64,000 bases of DNA from Rubinisphaera margarita (GTDB taxonomy: Bacteria > Planctomycetota > Planctomycetia > Planctomycetales > Planctomycetaceae). The position numbers and the translations under genes were made by a program. Shown piece after piece: positions 11,070 to 20,716 of the stretch. The stretch spans positions 247,002-311,001 of the forward strand of contig NZ_JAKFGB010000015.1 in the NCBI RefSeq assembly GCF_022267515.1. The letters run 5' to 3'. The notes under the pieces are model-generated. The model worked only from the letters and a program-made list of their open reading frames with translations. It made no database searches and was not told the DNA's origin. The first letter of the stretch is position 1. The number at the start of each line of letters is the position of its first letter.

Positions 11070-12128
11070 GTGAAGAAGTCTGTTCGAATCGGTTTGATTG
11101 GTGCCGGCCGCAACACGTGTCGGAAGCACATCCCCGGGTTTCGCGAGATTCCGGATGTCGAGCTGGTGAGCGTCTGCAACAGCCACCCGGAATCGACGGC
11201 GCAAGTCGCGGCCAAGCATCAGATTCTGCGAACCTGCGAGAACTGGAAGCAGGTAGTGGAGGATGCTGGCGTCGATGCCATTGTGATCGGCACCTGGCCG
11301 AATCTGCATTGTGAAATCACCTGTGCGGCTCTCGAAGCGGGCAAACACGTCCTGACCGAAGCGCGGATGGCCCGCAATTTGGAGGAAGCCCGACGGATGC
11401 AGAGCTGTGCCACGAAGCACCCGGAACAGATTGCGATGGTCGTTCCCAGTCCATTCGGACTGCGACATGGGGCCTACATTCGCGAACTGATTGACCACCG
11501 ATTCCTCGGCGATCTGCGCGAGGTGAATGTCGCCGGGGTCGACGACTCGTTCTGGGATACCTCGCAGTTTCTGCACCCTCGACAGGACCAGAATTTCAGC
11601 GGGAAGAACGTACTCTCCCTCGGAATTTTGCACGAGACATTGAGCCGGTGGATTCCTCGAACCACGCGCGTGCTGGCTCAGGCAACGCTGTTTGAACCGG
11701 AGCGGCCCGTTGAAGGAGCGGCGGAACTGGCCCGGGTGACGGTTCCCGATCATCTGGCCGTGCTCAGTCAGATTGAAGGCGGCGCCCGCGGGATCTATCA
11801 CATCAGCGCGATGACCATGTTCGGACCAGGCCATCACATCCACCTGCATGGATCGGAAGGGGCGATCAAGGTTCACTTTGATCCGCAATCGGATCGTGAA
11901 ACCGTGCAATGCGGGCGGCTCGGAGATGATCATCTGACAACGCTGGAGCTTTCTCCGGAACAGGAGGGGCGGTGGCAGGTCGAAGCCGATTTCATCGCCG
12001 CGATTCGAGGCGAACAGCCGGTCCAGCTGAATGATTTCAGGACCGCTTTGGAATACATGGCCTTCACCGAAGCGGTGCACGAAAGCTGGACGACCGACAA
12101 ACCGGTCGACGTTCCAGCCGTCGAGTAG
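11070..12128 (+). CDS. Gfo/Idh/MocA-family oxidoreductase
   Basis: A 352-residue NAD(P)-dependent sugar-type dehydrogenase. The Rossmann motif GLIGAGRNTCRKHIPG is at the N-terminus, followed by VDAIVIGTWPNLHCEI. In the usual EKP motif place stands HVLTEARMARNLEEAR, so the canonical lysine of EKP is replaced (TEARMA). That makes catalysis uncertain or unusual. It starts with GTG because an ATG 8 bases earlier is out of frame and stops at once. No signal peptide is present, although many planctomycete paralogues have one. The substrate is unknown. Confidence 0.82.
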   Translation: MKKSVRIGLIGAGRNTCRKHIPGFREIPDVELVSVCNSHPESTAQVAAKHQILRTCENWKQVVEDAGVDAIVIGTWPNLHCEITCAALEAGKHVLTEARMARNLEEARRMQSCATKHPEQIAMVVPSPFGLRHGAYIRELIDHRFLGDLREVNVAGVDDSFWDTSQFLHPRQDQNFSGKNVLSLGILHETLSRWIPRTTRVLAQATLFEPERPVEGAAELARVTVPDHLAVLSQIEGGARGIYHISAMTMFGPGHHIHLHGSEGAIKVHFDPQSDRETVQCGRLGDDHLTTLELSPEQEGRWQVEADFIAAIRGEQPVQLNDFRTALEYMAFTEAVHESWTTDKPVDVPAVE

Positions 12129-13085
<957 letters not shown>

Positions 13086-13150
13086 TTGGTGCAGCCACCG
13101 GTCTCTGACCGTCACGGTCAATCTGTGAGTTCATGACGAGGACATCTTTA

Positions 13151-13190
13151 AGCGAGTCGATACTGTTCCCACGTATCGACTCGCTTTTTT
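13151..13190 (+). terminator. Intrinsic terminator after the Skp-like gene
   Basis: Perfect 12-bp arms AGCGAGTCGATA / TATCGACTCGCT with an 11-base loop run directly into TTTTT. It lies inside an upstream extension of the lpxC frame, which supports the later lpxC start. Confidence 0.9.
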
Positions 13191-13228
13191 CATTCCCAGC
13201 CGCCTCCCGGAAGTCAGGAGCGAGATTC

Positions 13229-14101
13229 ATGCCCGGTCGATTCCAGCAGACGATATCCCGCTCCACGTCCGTAAAAGGATTCGGGCTGTTCACGAATGCG
13301 GATGTCTGTGTCACGTTCCAGCCAGCTGGCGAAAATCATGGCATCGTTTTTCAACGCGTCGATCTTCCGGGGCAGCCGAAAATCAAAGGCTGTATCACCA
13401 ACATCGCCGCCGAAGAACGACGCACGAAGCTGCTCGAAGGATCCGCGTCTGTCGAAATGGTGGAGCATGTGCTCGCCGCCCTGGCTGGACTGCGGATCGA
13501 CAACTGCCTGATTCAGGTGGACGCCCCCGAACTGCCGGGTTGCGATGGATCGGCGTTGCCGTACGCGGCGGCGCTGCTCGATGGCGAGCCGGTTCAACAG
13601 GCGGCTCGCCGAAAAATGGTCGTGCTGAAAGAGAACAGTGTTCTCGAAGATGAGGATGCGGTCATTACCGCCGGCCCCTACTTCAGTGGACTGCGACTCA
13701 GTTACGACCTCAACTACGGAGCCGACTCGGTGATTCCGGCTCAGCTGGCGGATTTCTCCATCGATCCGGTGACGTTCGCATCCAGCATCGCCGGGGCTCG
13801 CACATTTGTGCTGGAAAAAGAAATCGTTTACCTGCGAAGCCGGGGCTACGGAGAGAAGGTGTCGACCTCGGACCTGCTGGTTTATGGTCAGGACGGGCCG
13901 GTCGACAACGAACTGCGTGCCCACAACGAATGCGCCCGGCACAAGCTGCTCGACTGCCTGGGCGATCTATCCCTCTGCGGCTGCGATGTGCAGGGGCACA
14001 TTCGCGCCTTCCGCAGCGGGCATCGACACAATCATCAGCTGGCCAGACTGGTTTACGATCTGGCTCAAAAGAAGACATCCGCTGTAGAGCGGGCCGCATA
14101 G
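13229..14101 (+). CDS. lpxC: UDP-3-O-acyl-N-acetylglucosamine deacetylase LpxC
   Basis: The zinc deacetylase that commits UDP-acyl-GlcNAc to lipid A synthesis. The 290 residues from ATG 13229 (MPGRFQQTISRS), preceded by AGGAG at 8 bases, match the family length. Seen: FGLFTNADVCVTFQPA, the zinc histidine in VEMVEHVLAALAGL, and the second zinc site with the catalytic aspartate in HNECARHKLLDCLGDL. The C-terminal GHRHNHQLA supplies the catalytic histidine. The frame is open further upstream, but that part spans the preceding terminator. It indicates lipid A in this planctomycete. A GnnA-like oxidoreductase follows 76 bases later. Confidence 0.96.
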   Translation: MPGRFQQTISRSTSVKGFGLFTNADVCVTFQPAGENHGIVFQRVDLPGQPKIKGCITNIAAEERRTKLLEGSASVEMVEHVLAALAGLRIDNCLIQVDAPELPGCDGSALPYAAALLDGEPVQQAARRKMVVLKENSVLEDEDAVITAGPYFSGLRLSYDLNYGADSVIPAQLADFSIDPVTFASSIAGARTFVLEKEIVYLRSRGYGEKVSTSDLLVYGQDGPVDNELRAHNECARHKLLDCLGDLSLCGCDVQGHIRAFRSGHRHNHQLARLVYDLAQKKTSAVERAA

Positions 14102-14177
14102 GCCGGGGCGACCGCTTTCCGACACCACATCCTCATGGCTTCCTGGCTGAACGACGAGATTTGAGGGAGAGTATATT

Positions 14178-15233
14178 ATGGGTCAACTGAAACCAATTCG
14201 TATGGCTGTCATTGGCGTCGGCGCTTTGGGGCGTCATCACGCCCGTATTCTGGCCGGGATGCAGGGAGTCGATCTGGTCGCCGTCGCCGATCCGAATGCG
14301 GCTCAGGCACAGGCCGTCGCCGAACAGCATCAGACTGACTGGGTCACCGACTACACCGAGATCCTCGATCAGGTCGATGCTGTCTCGCTGGTCGCTCCCA
14401 CGTTCCTGCATTACGAAATCGCAGCCGACTGCCTGGCACGCGGAAAAGACATTCTGGTCGAGAAGCCCCTGACCGCCGATGTTCCTCAGGCGCAGAAGCT
14501 GACCGAACTCTCGCTCGATCACGACTGTATTCTTCAAGTCGGACACATTGAACGGTTCAATCCCGCGTTCGAAGTTCTCTGCGATTCGATCACTTCAGTG
14601 CCGCGATACATTCGAGCCGAGCGGCTCAGCCCGTTCCCGTTCCGTTCGCTCGACATCGGAGCCGTGCACGATCTGATGATTCACGATATCGAACTCGTGC
14701 TGCATCTGACCGGTTCGATGCCCACTCTGGTGGAGTCGTTCGGTTCCCGGTTGATGGGAGCACACGAAGACACCGTGCAGACTCGCCTGCATTTCGCCGG
14801 CGGCTGTATTGCCGATATCACGGCGAGCCGCGTCAATCCGGAACCGCGTCGCTGCATCAGCGTCTGGACGAACACGGAGAACATTTCGGCTGACCTGCAG
14901 ACGCGGTCCGTTTCGATTCACCGTCCGACGTCGAAGCTGCTCAACGGGCCGGCGATGGAAGACCGGATGCGAGCCGGTGAAGATGTTACCGAACTCAAGA
15001 CCCGCGTCTTCAGCGAGTTCATTGAAACGGAAACCGTTCAGGCTTCGGCCGAGGACGCATTGACCGCTGAGCTGCAGGAATTCACCGAATGTGTCCGCAG
15101 CCGTCAGCAGCCGCGAGTCGATGGCAAGGAAGGCACAATGGCCGTGCAGACCGCCGAACGTGTCTTGCAGTCGATGCTAAAAAACTGCGTCAACCACCGC
15201 GCCAAAGCTGCCGGCGAAGCCCGCGCGGCGTAG
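14178..15233 (+). CDS. Gfo/Idh/MocA oxidoreductase, possibly GnnA-like UDP-GlcNAc 3-dehydrogenase
   Basis: 351 residues. The NAD-binding motif is MAVIGVGALGRHHARIL, with the EKP motif in ILVEKPLTAD and the catalytic region QVGHIERFNPAFE and HDLMIHDIELVLHL. GnnA belongs to this family and makes UDP-3-keto-GlcNAc for 3-amino lipid A, and its genes usually sit among lpx genes. Position directly after lpxC therefore suggests this role, but no GnnB-type aminotransferase follows, so the link is inference. GAGGGAG about 10 bases before the ATG is a good ribosome-binding site. The gene runs up to a repeat block. Confidence 0.85.
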   Translation: MGQLKPIRMAVIGVGALGRHHARILAGMQGVDLVAVADPNAAQAQAVAEQHQTDWVTDYTEILDQVDAVSLVAPTFLHYEIAADCLARGKDILVEKPLTADVPQAQKLTELSLDHDCILQVGHIERFNPAFEVLCDSITSVPRYIRAERLSPFPFRSLDIGAVHDLMIHDIELVLHLTGSMPTLVESFGSRLMGAHEDTVQTRLHFAGGCIADITASRVNPEPRRCISVWTNTENISADLQTRSVSIHRPTSKLLNGPAMEDRMRAGEDVTELKTRVFSEFIETETVQASAEDALTAELQEFTECVRSRQQPRVDGKEGTMAVQTAERVLQSMLKNCVNHRAKAAGEARAA

Positions 15234-15281
15234 AGTCGACTCCCGGAACGACAAGATGCCGCCGCGACAAGTCCTCACTCG

Positions 15282-15460
15282 GAGTGGCCCTGATAGCTGT
15301 GCGATCAGGGCGGCGCAGCCGGGGGAGAATGCCCCTGCTGCGTTCCTCAACTTGCGGCGTTCCCGTTGTCTTGGGGGTGACCACATCGTCTGTTGATGGC
15401 AACGTCCAATCCCGTACTCCGACGGCTTCGCCGCCCCGAAAGAATCTTTCGGGGCCACCC
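15282..15460 (+). repeat. Family A element, full copy A3 (179 bp)
   Basis: Left stem CCCTGATAGC-TGT-GCGATCAGGG (one mismatch), right stem CCCCGAAAGA-A-TCTTTCGGGG, tips GAGTGGCC and GGCCACCC. The interior is diverged from the next two copies. Confidence 0.85.
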
Positions 15461-15576
15461 CTGTTTGTGGTCGCGTTGGGGAACAACCGTCGCTGAAGAC
15501 AAGCCTCCTGTTGCTGCGCAATACAGAGATGAATCTTTGTACCATCCTTACGGAATCCGGCGGGCAACTCGCATCC

Positions 15577-15755
15577 GGGTGGCCCTGATAGCTGTGCTAT
15601 CAGGGCGGCGGAGCCGTGGGAGAATGCCGTTGGGCGAGGGTGTCGATTCCGTGCTGCTTCGTCTTCTGCGTGAGCGATGTCCCTCACCAGGACCTCGGGT
15701 CCAATCCCGTACTCCGACGGCTTCGCCGCCCCGAAAGAATCTTTCGGGGCCACCC
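15577..15755 (+). repeat. Family A element, full copy A4 (179 bp)
   Basis: Left stem CCCTGATAGC-TGT-GCTATCAGGG and right stem CCCCGAAAGA-A-TCTTTCGGGG are both perfect. The tips are GGGTGGCC and GGCCACCC. Confidence 0.9.
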
Positions 15756-15870
15756 CTGTTGTGGTCGCTTTGGAGAAGAACCGCCTCTGAAGACAAGCCT
15801 CCTGTTGCTGCGCAATACAGAAATGAATCTCTGTACCATCCTTACGGAATCCGGCGGGCGACTCGCATCC

Positions 15871-16049
15871 GGGGGGCCCTGATAGCTGTGCTATCAGGGC
15901 GGCGGAGCCGTGGGAGAATGCCGTTGGGCGAGGGTGTCGATTCCGTGCTGCTTCGTCTTCTGCGTGAGCGATGTCCCTCACCAGGAACTCGGGTCCAATC
16001 CCGTGCTCCGACGGCTTCGCCGCCCCGAAAGAATCTTTCGGGGCCACCC
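15871..16049 (+). repeat. Family A element, full copy A5 (179 bp)
   Basis: Same as A4 except for GGGGGGCC at the left tip. Its right end lies about 75 bases beyond the stop of the inositol-phosphate synthase gene. Confidence 0.9.
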
Positions 16050-16122
16050 CTGATGGTGATTCGCGAGCGTGGGCATGCCACCCTCCGGCGCGCTATTAAC
16101 AGAGAGGCGTCGCGACGAGTTG

Positions 16123-17331
16123 TTACTCGATCGTATCGACGACCCATTGTTGCAGCATTTCAAACTGCTGGGCGAACTCGGGGGAGCAGCTGCCCATGGG
16201 GCTTTTGAAGAAGCAGGCCAGGTGTTCCTGGATGCCGGCGTTGCCACGGCTGCGTTCGAATTGTGTCAGTCGCACGAGATCGAGCACCAGCGGGGCAGCC
16301 AGAATCGAGTCACAGCCCTGCCAGGTAAACTGCATTGTCATTGGCGTATTCAGGAAGCCCTGGAAGTGGATGTGGTCCCAGGCAGTTTTCCAGTCGCCGA
16401 GCGATTCGATGTACTCGATCGACACCAGAGACTGCGGTTTGTAGCCCAGAATTTCGGTCAGCAGATGATCCTTCGAGCGGACCTTGGTCTGCTTGTTGAT
16501 CGGGTCGTTCAGCACGACGCCGTCCATATTGCCGAAGATGTTGTGACCGACCCAGCTCTGCACGCGCAGGTTTCGGGCGGCGAACATCGGAGCAAGCACC
16601 GACTTCAACAGTGTCTCACCGGTTTTGCCGTCGCGACCGCAGTGCAGCGACCCGGTTTCCTCCGCCAGTTCGATGAGAGCGGGCAAGTCGGCTCCGATCG
16701 ACGGGGTGAAGTTCACGAACGAACAACCGGCCTGAAACGCGGCGATCGCATACAGCGAGCTGGCCGGCAGGGGAGACGCTTCACTCGCTTCGAGCAGTTC
16801 ACCGAGCTCATTCCAGGTATCGGGAATGACCGTCAGATCGACCGGGGGTTCCGTCGAAGCCAGGTTGACGACGATCACGTGTTCCAGATCGTGTTTGTTC
16901 TGGAAGTCTTCGAGATCGGTCTGAATGCGCTCGACGGCCGCAGCTGGCGATTCGCCGTGCGATTCTCGGGTTCGAGCCGAGGACAGGGCTTCGATCGTGC
17001 TGCCGACATTGATCAGCGTCCCGGGCTGGACGTTCTTGTCGTACTCGGCAAGCAGATCGTCGACCTGATCGAGCAGTTCCGGCGTGAAGATGCGGGACTT
17101 CTGATAGAGCTCCCGGGCCGCTTCCGCGTAGGAGAAGTCGCGGATCTCGTGGCCGCCGACGATGAAGGTGTCCCAGTCGGCGAGCGGGAGTTCGTCAAAC
17201 AATGGCAGCGAGGTGACGAGCCCGGTCTGGGGAGCGACACCCTTCTGCAATCCTGCGAGACCGACCGCGACGGTGGTCGAAACTCCGCCCCAGGCACCAA
17301 TAAACCAGATTCCCGTTTTCTTCTTCGTCAT
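16123..17331 (-). CDS. ino1: Inositol-3-phosphate synthase
   Basis: 402 residues. It catalyses NAD-dependent conversion of glucose 6-phosphate to 1L-myo-inositol 1-phosphate, the entry point to inositol lipids and solutes. The N-terminal GIWFIGAWGGVSTTVAVGLAG is the NAD site. Further signatures are VNLASTEPP, FVNFTPS, CGRDGKTGETLLKSVLAPMF and VGHNIFGNMDG, which carry the catalytic lysine and NAD contacts. Its length suits the shorter prokaryotic type rather than the 510-530-residue eukaryotic enzyme. A phosphoglucomutase gene lies just upstream on the same strand (80-base gap), and together they could channel hexose phosphate. Confidence 0.92.
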   Translation of the reverse strand: MTKKKTGIWFIGAWGGVSTTVAVGLAGLQKGVAPQTGLVTSLPLFDELPLADWDTFIVGGHEIRDFSYAEAARELYQKSRIFTPELLDQVDDLLAEYDKNVQPGTLINVGSTIEALSSARTRESHGESPAAAVERIQTDLEDFQNKHDLEHVIVVNLASTEPPVDLTVIPDTWNELGELLEASEASPLPASSLYAIAAFQAGCSFVNFTPSIGADLPALIELAEETGSLHCGRDGKTGETLLKSVLAPMFAARNLRVQSWVGHNIFGNMDGVVLNDPINKQTKVRSKDHLLTEILGYKPQSLVSIEYIESLGDWKTAWDHIHFQGFLNTPMTMQFTWQGCDSILAAPLVLDLVRLTQFERSRGNAGIQEHLACFFKSPMGSCSPEFAQQFEMLQQWVVDTIE

Positions 17332-17411
17332 GTTCAGTTTTCAATTGCGTCGTGGAGACTGGGGAGGGAAGAGGTGAGGGGGAGGCTCTCAACTATTCAT
17401 TATTCGCCGGA

Positions 17412-19250
17412 TTACCTCTGACCGACAAGGGTCGCCAGCTGGACTTCGATCCAATGCATCAGGTCGTTCTGCACGGCTGCGTAAACGTCTTTGGTCGCTT
17501 CCTTGACCTCATCAAGTGACTTATCGCCCACCTGGCTGCTCACGAACATGTAGAACTTGATCTTCGGCTCGGTGCCGGACGGACGAACCGCAATGCGGAC
17601 CGAACGCTCACCCGGAGCAGAGGTGAAGAACAGCAGATTTCCGCTCGGCTGGGGCAGCTCTTCGCTCTTCTGATTGCCCGGCAGATTGCGGACTTCGTGC
17701 TGTCCGTAGTCCTTCACTGTTGCCAGTTGAATGCCGCCCAGTTCGGTCGGCGGGCTGGTGCGGAAGGCCTGCATCAAAGCATCGATCTGAGCTTTCCCGC
17801 TGGAGCCGGTGCAGACCTGCGACTTCTGCCCTTCGAGGAAGAAGCCGAGTTCGGCGTAGAGTTCATCGAGCCGGTCGAGCAGACTCTTGCCATCCTGCTG
17901 AAGTTCAGCGGCAGCTTCGCAGAGGTACAGCGACGCGATCCCGGCGTCTTTGTCGCGGGCGTAGGTTCCGGCGAGGAAGCCGAGCGACTCTTCGGCTCCG
18001 AACACGAACTTGTCCGGTCCACCGGCGTCCATCGCTTCGCCAATGTATTTGAAGCCGACAAGCAGATTGTCGATGACCTTGAGGCCGTGACTCTCGGCGA
18101 TTGCACCGATCAGCGGAGTTGTGACCATCGTCTCGACCACAAAGTGATCGGAAGAGAGCGTGCCATTCTTCGCCCGCTGGCGGCAGATGTAATCGACGAG
18201 CAGGGAGCCGATCTGGTTGCCGGTGAGGTGAGTCCAGTCGCCCTGTTTGTTCTTCACGCAGACGCCCAGCCGGTCGGCATCGGGATCAGAAGCGAGAATG
18301 ACGGTGGAGCCGAGCTCGTTGGCCTTTTCGATCGATTCGCGGAAGACTTCGGTCCGCTCCGGGTTCGGCATGTGCTCATCGACGTTGGGGAAGTTGCCGT
18401 TCTGTTCCCGCTGGCATTCGAGGATATGCACGCCTTTGAAGCCGGCTTTGGTCAGAATGTCGTAGCAGGCCGTTTCGCCGACCCCGTGCAGCGGGGTGTA
18501 AATGGCGTTCAACTCGCGTTGATCGCTCAGCGACATGGCGAGCACGGCGTCGTGATAGGCGTTGTCGATCTCGGAACCGATGGGGACGATTCGCTCGCTC
18601 TTGACGGCTTCGTCGAAGTCGACCATCGGGATTTCGCCGGCGTCGTACACGCAGTCGACAATTCCCTTGTCGTGTGGCGGCAGAACCTGTCCGCCGGTGT
18701 TCCAGTAAGCTTTGAATCCGTTGTCAGCCGGCGGATTGTGAGAAGCCGAGATCATCGCTCCGACATCGCAGTTCAGATGCCGCACTGAGAAGGACAGTTC
18801 CGGCGTCGAACGAGGTTCGGTGAAGTAGTAAACCTTGAGCCCGTGAGCCGCCAGAACACTGGCGGTGATCTTGGCGAATTCGGGAGACCGGTTTCGCGTA
18901 TCACAGGCGACGACAGCGTTGCCGGTTTGGGGGATGCCCGACTTCTTCAGATAGGTCGCCAGCCCGTGAGCCGATTCGGCAATCGTGCGGGGATTCATGG
19001 TCGCGGAGCCGAAATCGGACATTGGTCCGCGGCGGCCGCCGGTGCCGAACGCGATCACTTCCCAGAACAGGGCGTCGACCTTGCCGAAGTCGCCCGACTC
19101 GATCAGATCGCAGATGCCCGGAACGTACTCGGCGTACTGCGGCTGGGTCAGCCAGCGTTCCACGTTCTCGCGGGCGCCTTCGGTGAGTTCATGATTGGCA
19201 GCCGCCTTCTTGACGGATTCGAGGCATTTGTCAGTGCGGGAAGCATTCAT
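17412..19250 (-). CDS. Phosphoglucomutase/phosphomannomutase (PGM2-like)
   Basis: 612 residues from ATG 19250 (MNASRTDKCLESV). An alpha-D-phosphohexomutase with four domains. Seen: FGTGGRRGPMSDFG near residue 70, the phosphoserine loop MISASHNPPADNGFK, the Mg2+ loop DPDADRLG, the sugar-binding loop GAEESLGFL and the C-terminal phosphate loop RPSGTEPKIKFYM. All catalytic elements are present. The length is nearer the PGM2/phosphopentomutase branch (about 600) than ordinary ManB (about 450). The frame extends upstream to 19394, but that part contains the terminator of the neighbouring gene and lacks similarity, so the internal start is chosen. It likely interconverts glucose 1- and 6-phosphate. 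Confidence 0.92.
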   Translation of the reverse strand: MNASRTDKCLESVKKAAANHELTEGARENVERWLTQPQYAEYVPGICDLIESGDFGKVDALFWEVIAFGTGGRRGPMSDFGSATMNPRTIAESAHGLATYLKKSGIPQTGNAVVACDTRNRSPEFAKITASVLAAHGLKVYYFTEPRSTPELSFSVRHLNCDVGAMISASHNPPADNGFKAYWNTGGQVLPPHDKGIVDCVYDAGEIPMVDFDEAVKSERIVPIGSEIDNAYHDAVLAMSLSDQRELNAIYTPLHGVGETACYDILTKAGFKGVHILECQREQNGNFPNVDEHMPNPERTEVFRESIEKANELGSTVILASDPDADRLGVCVKNKQGDWTHLTGNQIGSLLVDYICRQRAKNGTLSSDHFVVETMVTTPLIGAIAESHGLKVIDNLLVGFKYIGEAMDAGGPDKFVFGAEESLGFLAGTYARDKDAGIASLYLCEAAAELQQDGKSLLDRLDELYAELGFFLEGQKSQVCTGSSGKAQIDALMQAFRTSPPTELGGIQLATVKDYGQHEVRNLPGNQKSEELPQPSGNLLFFTSAPGERSVRIAVRPSGTEPKIKFYMFVSSQVGDKSLDEVKEATKDVYAAVQNDLMHWIEVQLATLVGQR

Positions 19251-19395
19251 CTCGATCAGCTTTTCCTGCGGCGTGGAAGAACGGGAAGCGTGAGCCGGAA
19301 ACGTTTCCGCCACTGTACCAAAGCGGCTCCCTGACTTCGACCGAATGACCGGAGCCGGCGAAAGTTCGGCCGGCGGCGAAGTCAGTTTCCTCACG

Positions 19396-19429
19396 AAAAA
19401 AGCCTCCAGACCGGATGATCTGAAGGCTT
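19396..19429 (-). terminator. Intrinsic terminator of the Bax-inhibitor-1-like gene
   Basis: On the minus strand AAGCCTTCAGA / TCTGGAGGCTT (one wobble pair) with an 8-base loop is followed by TTTTTT. It lies 29 bases past the stop codon of the gene at 19458. Confidence 0.8.
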
Positions 19430-19457
19430 ATCAGGTGTTTCACGCGATTAGAGGGGA

Positions 19458-20186
19458 TCAGTCGTCACCCTGCAGAGCGATCACGACGCGGATCATGTAC
19501 CAGAACATCAGGGCGACCGAAGCGAACAGAGCCAGGGCGGCACCGACGTGCTGATCGGTCCGGTAATGATGCAGCACGTTCGACGTGTCGTACAGAATGT
19601 AGCCGGCACTCAGGCCCACCATGGCGACGCTGAACCAGAAGCCGAGCGTGATTCCGCCGAACAGGACGGCAATCACAATGGCTCCCAGAGCCAGCATGCT
19701 GGCCAGGAACAGGAAGCCCCGCAGGAACGAGAAGTCGGCTCCGGTGAACATCACGAATGCCGTCAGGCCGCCGAAGACAACCAGCGTCAGAAATCCGGCC
19801 TGAGCCAAAATTTCCGGCTGTTCGAGCAGCAGAACAACATAAGAGATGAGCGGCACGAAAATGACGGCTTGCGCCACGGTGTAGAGCATCAGGCCCGCGT
19901 ACTGGGTCGTCAGCGAGGTGCTGCGGGTGGCCCACCATTCGGCCAGCCAGCTGACGCCGATGAACAGGCCGAGAACGATCAGCCACTGACCGCCGACCAT
20001 CATGTTCAACAGCGGGTCGTGGATTGCGGGGGTGTTGACGAAGATGTACAGCAGACCGGCAAAGACAGCGATCGCGCCGGCCAAGTGAGCGTAGGTCCGG
20101 CGGAGAAAAGCGGCCCGGTCCTCGCGAACGGCATCGATCGCGAACGGACTGGACTGCTCCATTTCGAACTCATTCGCGTAGCTCAT
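19458..20186 (-). CDS. Bax inhibitor-1 / YccA family membrane protein
   Basis: 242 residues with seven hydrophobic segments after a 35-residue polar N-terminus. It resembles the BI-1/TMBIM group (YccA, YbhL), calcium-leak or protease-modulating inner-membrane proteins. Family features include AFLRRTYAHLAGAIAVFAGL in helix 1, FTGADFSFLRGFLFLASMLALG, and SAGYILYDTSNVLHHYRTDQHVGAALALFASVALMFWY (C-terminal acidic pore region with YDTS). GAGGAA lies 7 bases before the ATG. It stands alone with its own terminator. Physiological role in planctomycetes is unknown. Confidence 0.88.
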   Translation of the reverse strand: MSYANEFEMEQSSPFAIDAVREDRAAFLRRTYAHLAGAIAVFAGLLYIFVNTPAIHDPLLNMMVGGQWLIVLGLFIGVSWLAEWWATRSTSLTTQYAGLMLYTVAQAVIFVPLISYVVLLLEQPEILAQAGFLTLVVFGGLTAFVMFTGADFSFLRGFLFLASMLALGAIVIAVLFGGITLGFWFSVAMVGLSAGYILYDTSNVLHHYRTDQHVGAALALFASVALMFWYMIRVVIALQGDD

Positions 20187-20364
20187 AGAACGTTCCTCAC
20201 AAAGTCTCTTTTACGGGATGCACGGCCGGAACAGCCGCACGATAGGGTGGGTGCGAAATCCTGAATATTGTATCGCCATCCTCCCTCGGCAGGAAAACAA
20301 TATCCGTGAAATTTTGACCACTCCGGGGAAATGTCTCCCTCGGGGCCGGAGGATGGAAATCGAT

Positions 20365-20401
20365 CTCACGCAAAGACGCCAGGCCGCAAAGGGGGGGGGG
20401 G
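20365..20401 (+). repeat. Family D motif followed by an 11-G homopolymer
   Basis: CTCACGCAAAGACGCCAGGC then CGCAAA is followed by a run of eleven G at 20391-20401. The run is about 205 bp upstream of the BI-1-like start codon. Confidence 0.6.
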
Positions 20402-20436
20402 CAACAAGACCTCTCATCGAGCATCAACTTCCGTAG

Positions 20437-20490
20437 GGATGGCCCAGACGAGTGCGTCTGGGTGACGCAGTCACAAGAAGTCGGTCACCA
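20437..20490 (+). repeat. Family B solo left end (B3)
   Basis: GGATGGCCCAGACG..CGTCTGGG then GTGAC-GCA-GTCAC and CAAGAAGTCGG. No matching right end lies at the usual distance. Confidence 0.7.
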
Positions 20491-20561
20491 GCGTAATCAC
20501 TCGGGTCTCTGACCCTGATCCATATTGGCACCAGGTTCAGTACACAATCGTAATCGACAGC

Positions 20562-20716
20562 GGGTGGCCCGTCCGTTACGGACGGGTGACGAAGTCACAA
20601 GAGGCTGCGCCATGGACGAGATTTCTTCGAAACCGGATGATGTCAATTCCTAAGACGCGGATGGCGCAGCCTCTTGTCGCTGGCGCGACTCGCCCGCTCA
20701 GGCGGACGGGCCACCC
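20562..20716 (+). repeat. Divergent family B element (B4, 155 bp)
   Basis: Tips are GGGTGGCC and GGCCACCC. The left outer stem is CCCGTCCG-TTA-CGGACGGG, unlike the CAGACG stems of other copies, with GTGAC-GAA-GTCAC inside. The right inner stem is GTCGC-TGGC-GCGAC. Confidence 0.75.

Larger units (their letters stand above)
15495..16049 (+). repeat. Tandem duplication, 294-bp period, carrying family A copies
   Basis: GAAGACAAGCCTCCTGTTGC recurs at 15495 and 15789, and the element ends recur at 15751 and 16045, giving a period of 294 bp. The two units differ at only a few positions. A diverged third unit containing A3 precedes them, so the block is about 2.6-2.9 copies. Confidence 0.88.

Noticed and set aside
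13133..13228. N-terminal extension of lpxC
   Set aside because: It contains the Skp-gene terminator and has no LpxC similarity; a better ribosome-binding site precedes 13229.
15190..16047. A 285-codon minus-strand open frame with three repeats beginning like MAPKDSFGAAKPSE
   Set aside because: It is a translation of the tandem family A block; the same peptide appears wherever the hairpin element occurs, in intergenic places only.
15393..16208. A 271-codon plus-strand open frame over the repeat block
   Set aside because: Repeat-derived and overlapping the inositol-phosphate synthase gene.
16069..17421. A 450-codon plus-strand open frame opposite the inositol-phosphate synthase gene
   Set aside because: An antisense shadow caused by high GC; the minus-strand product has all family motifs.
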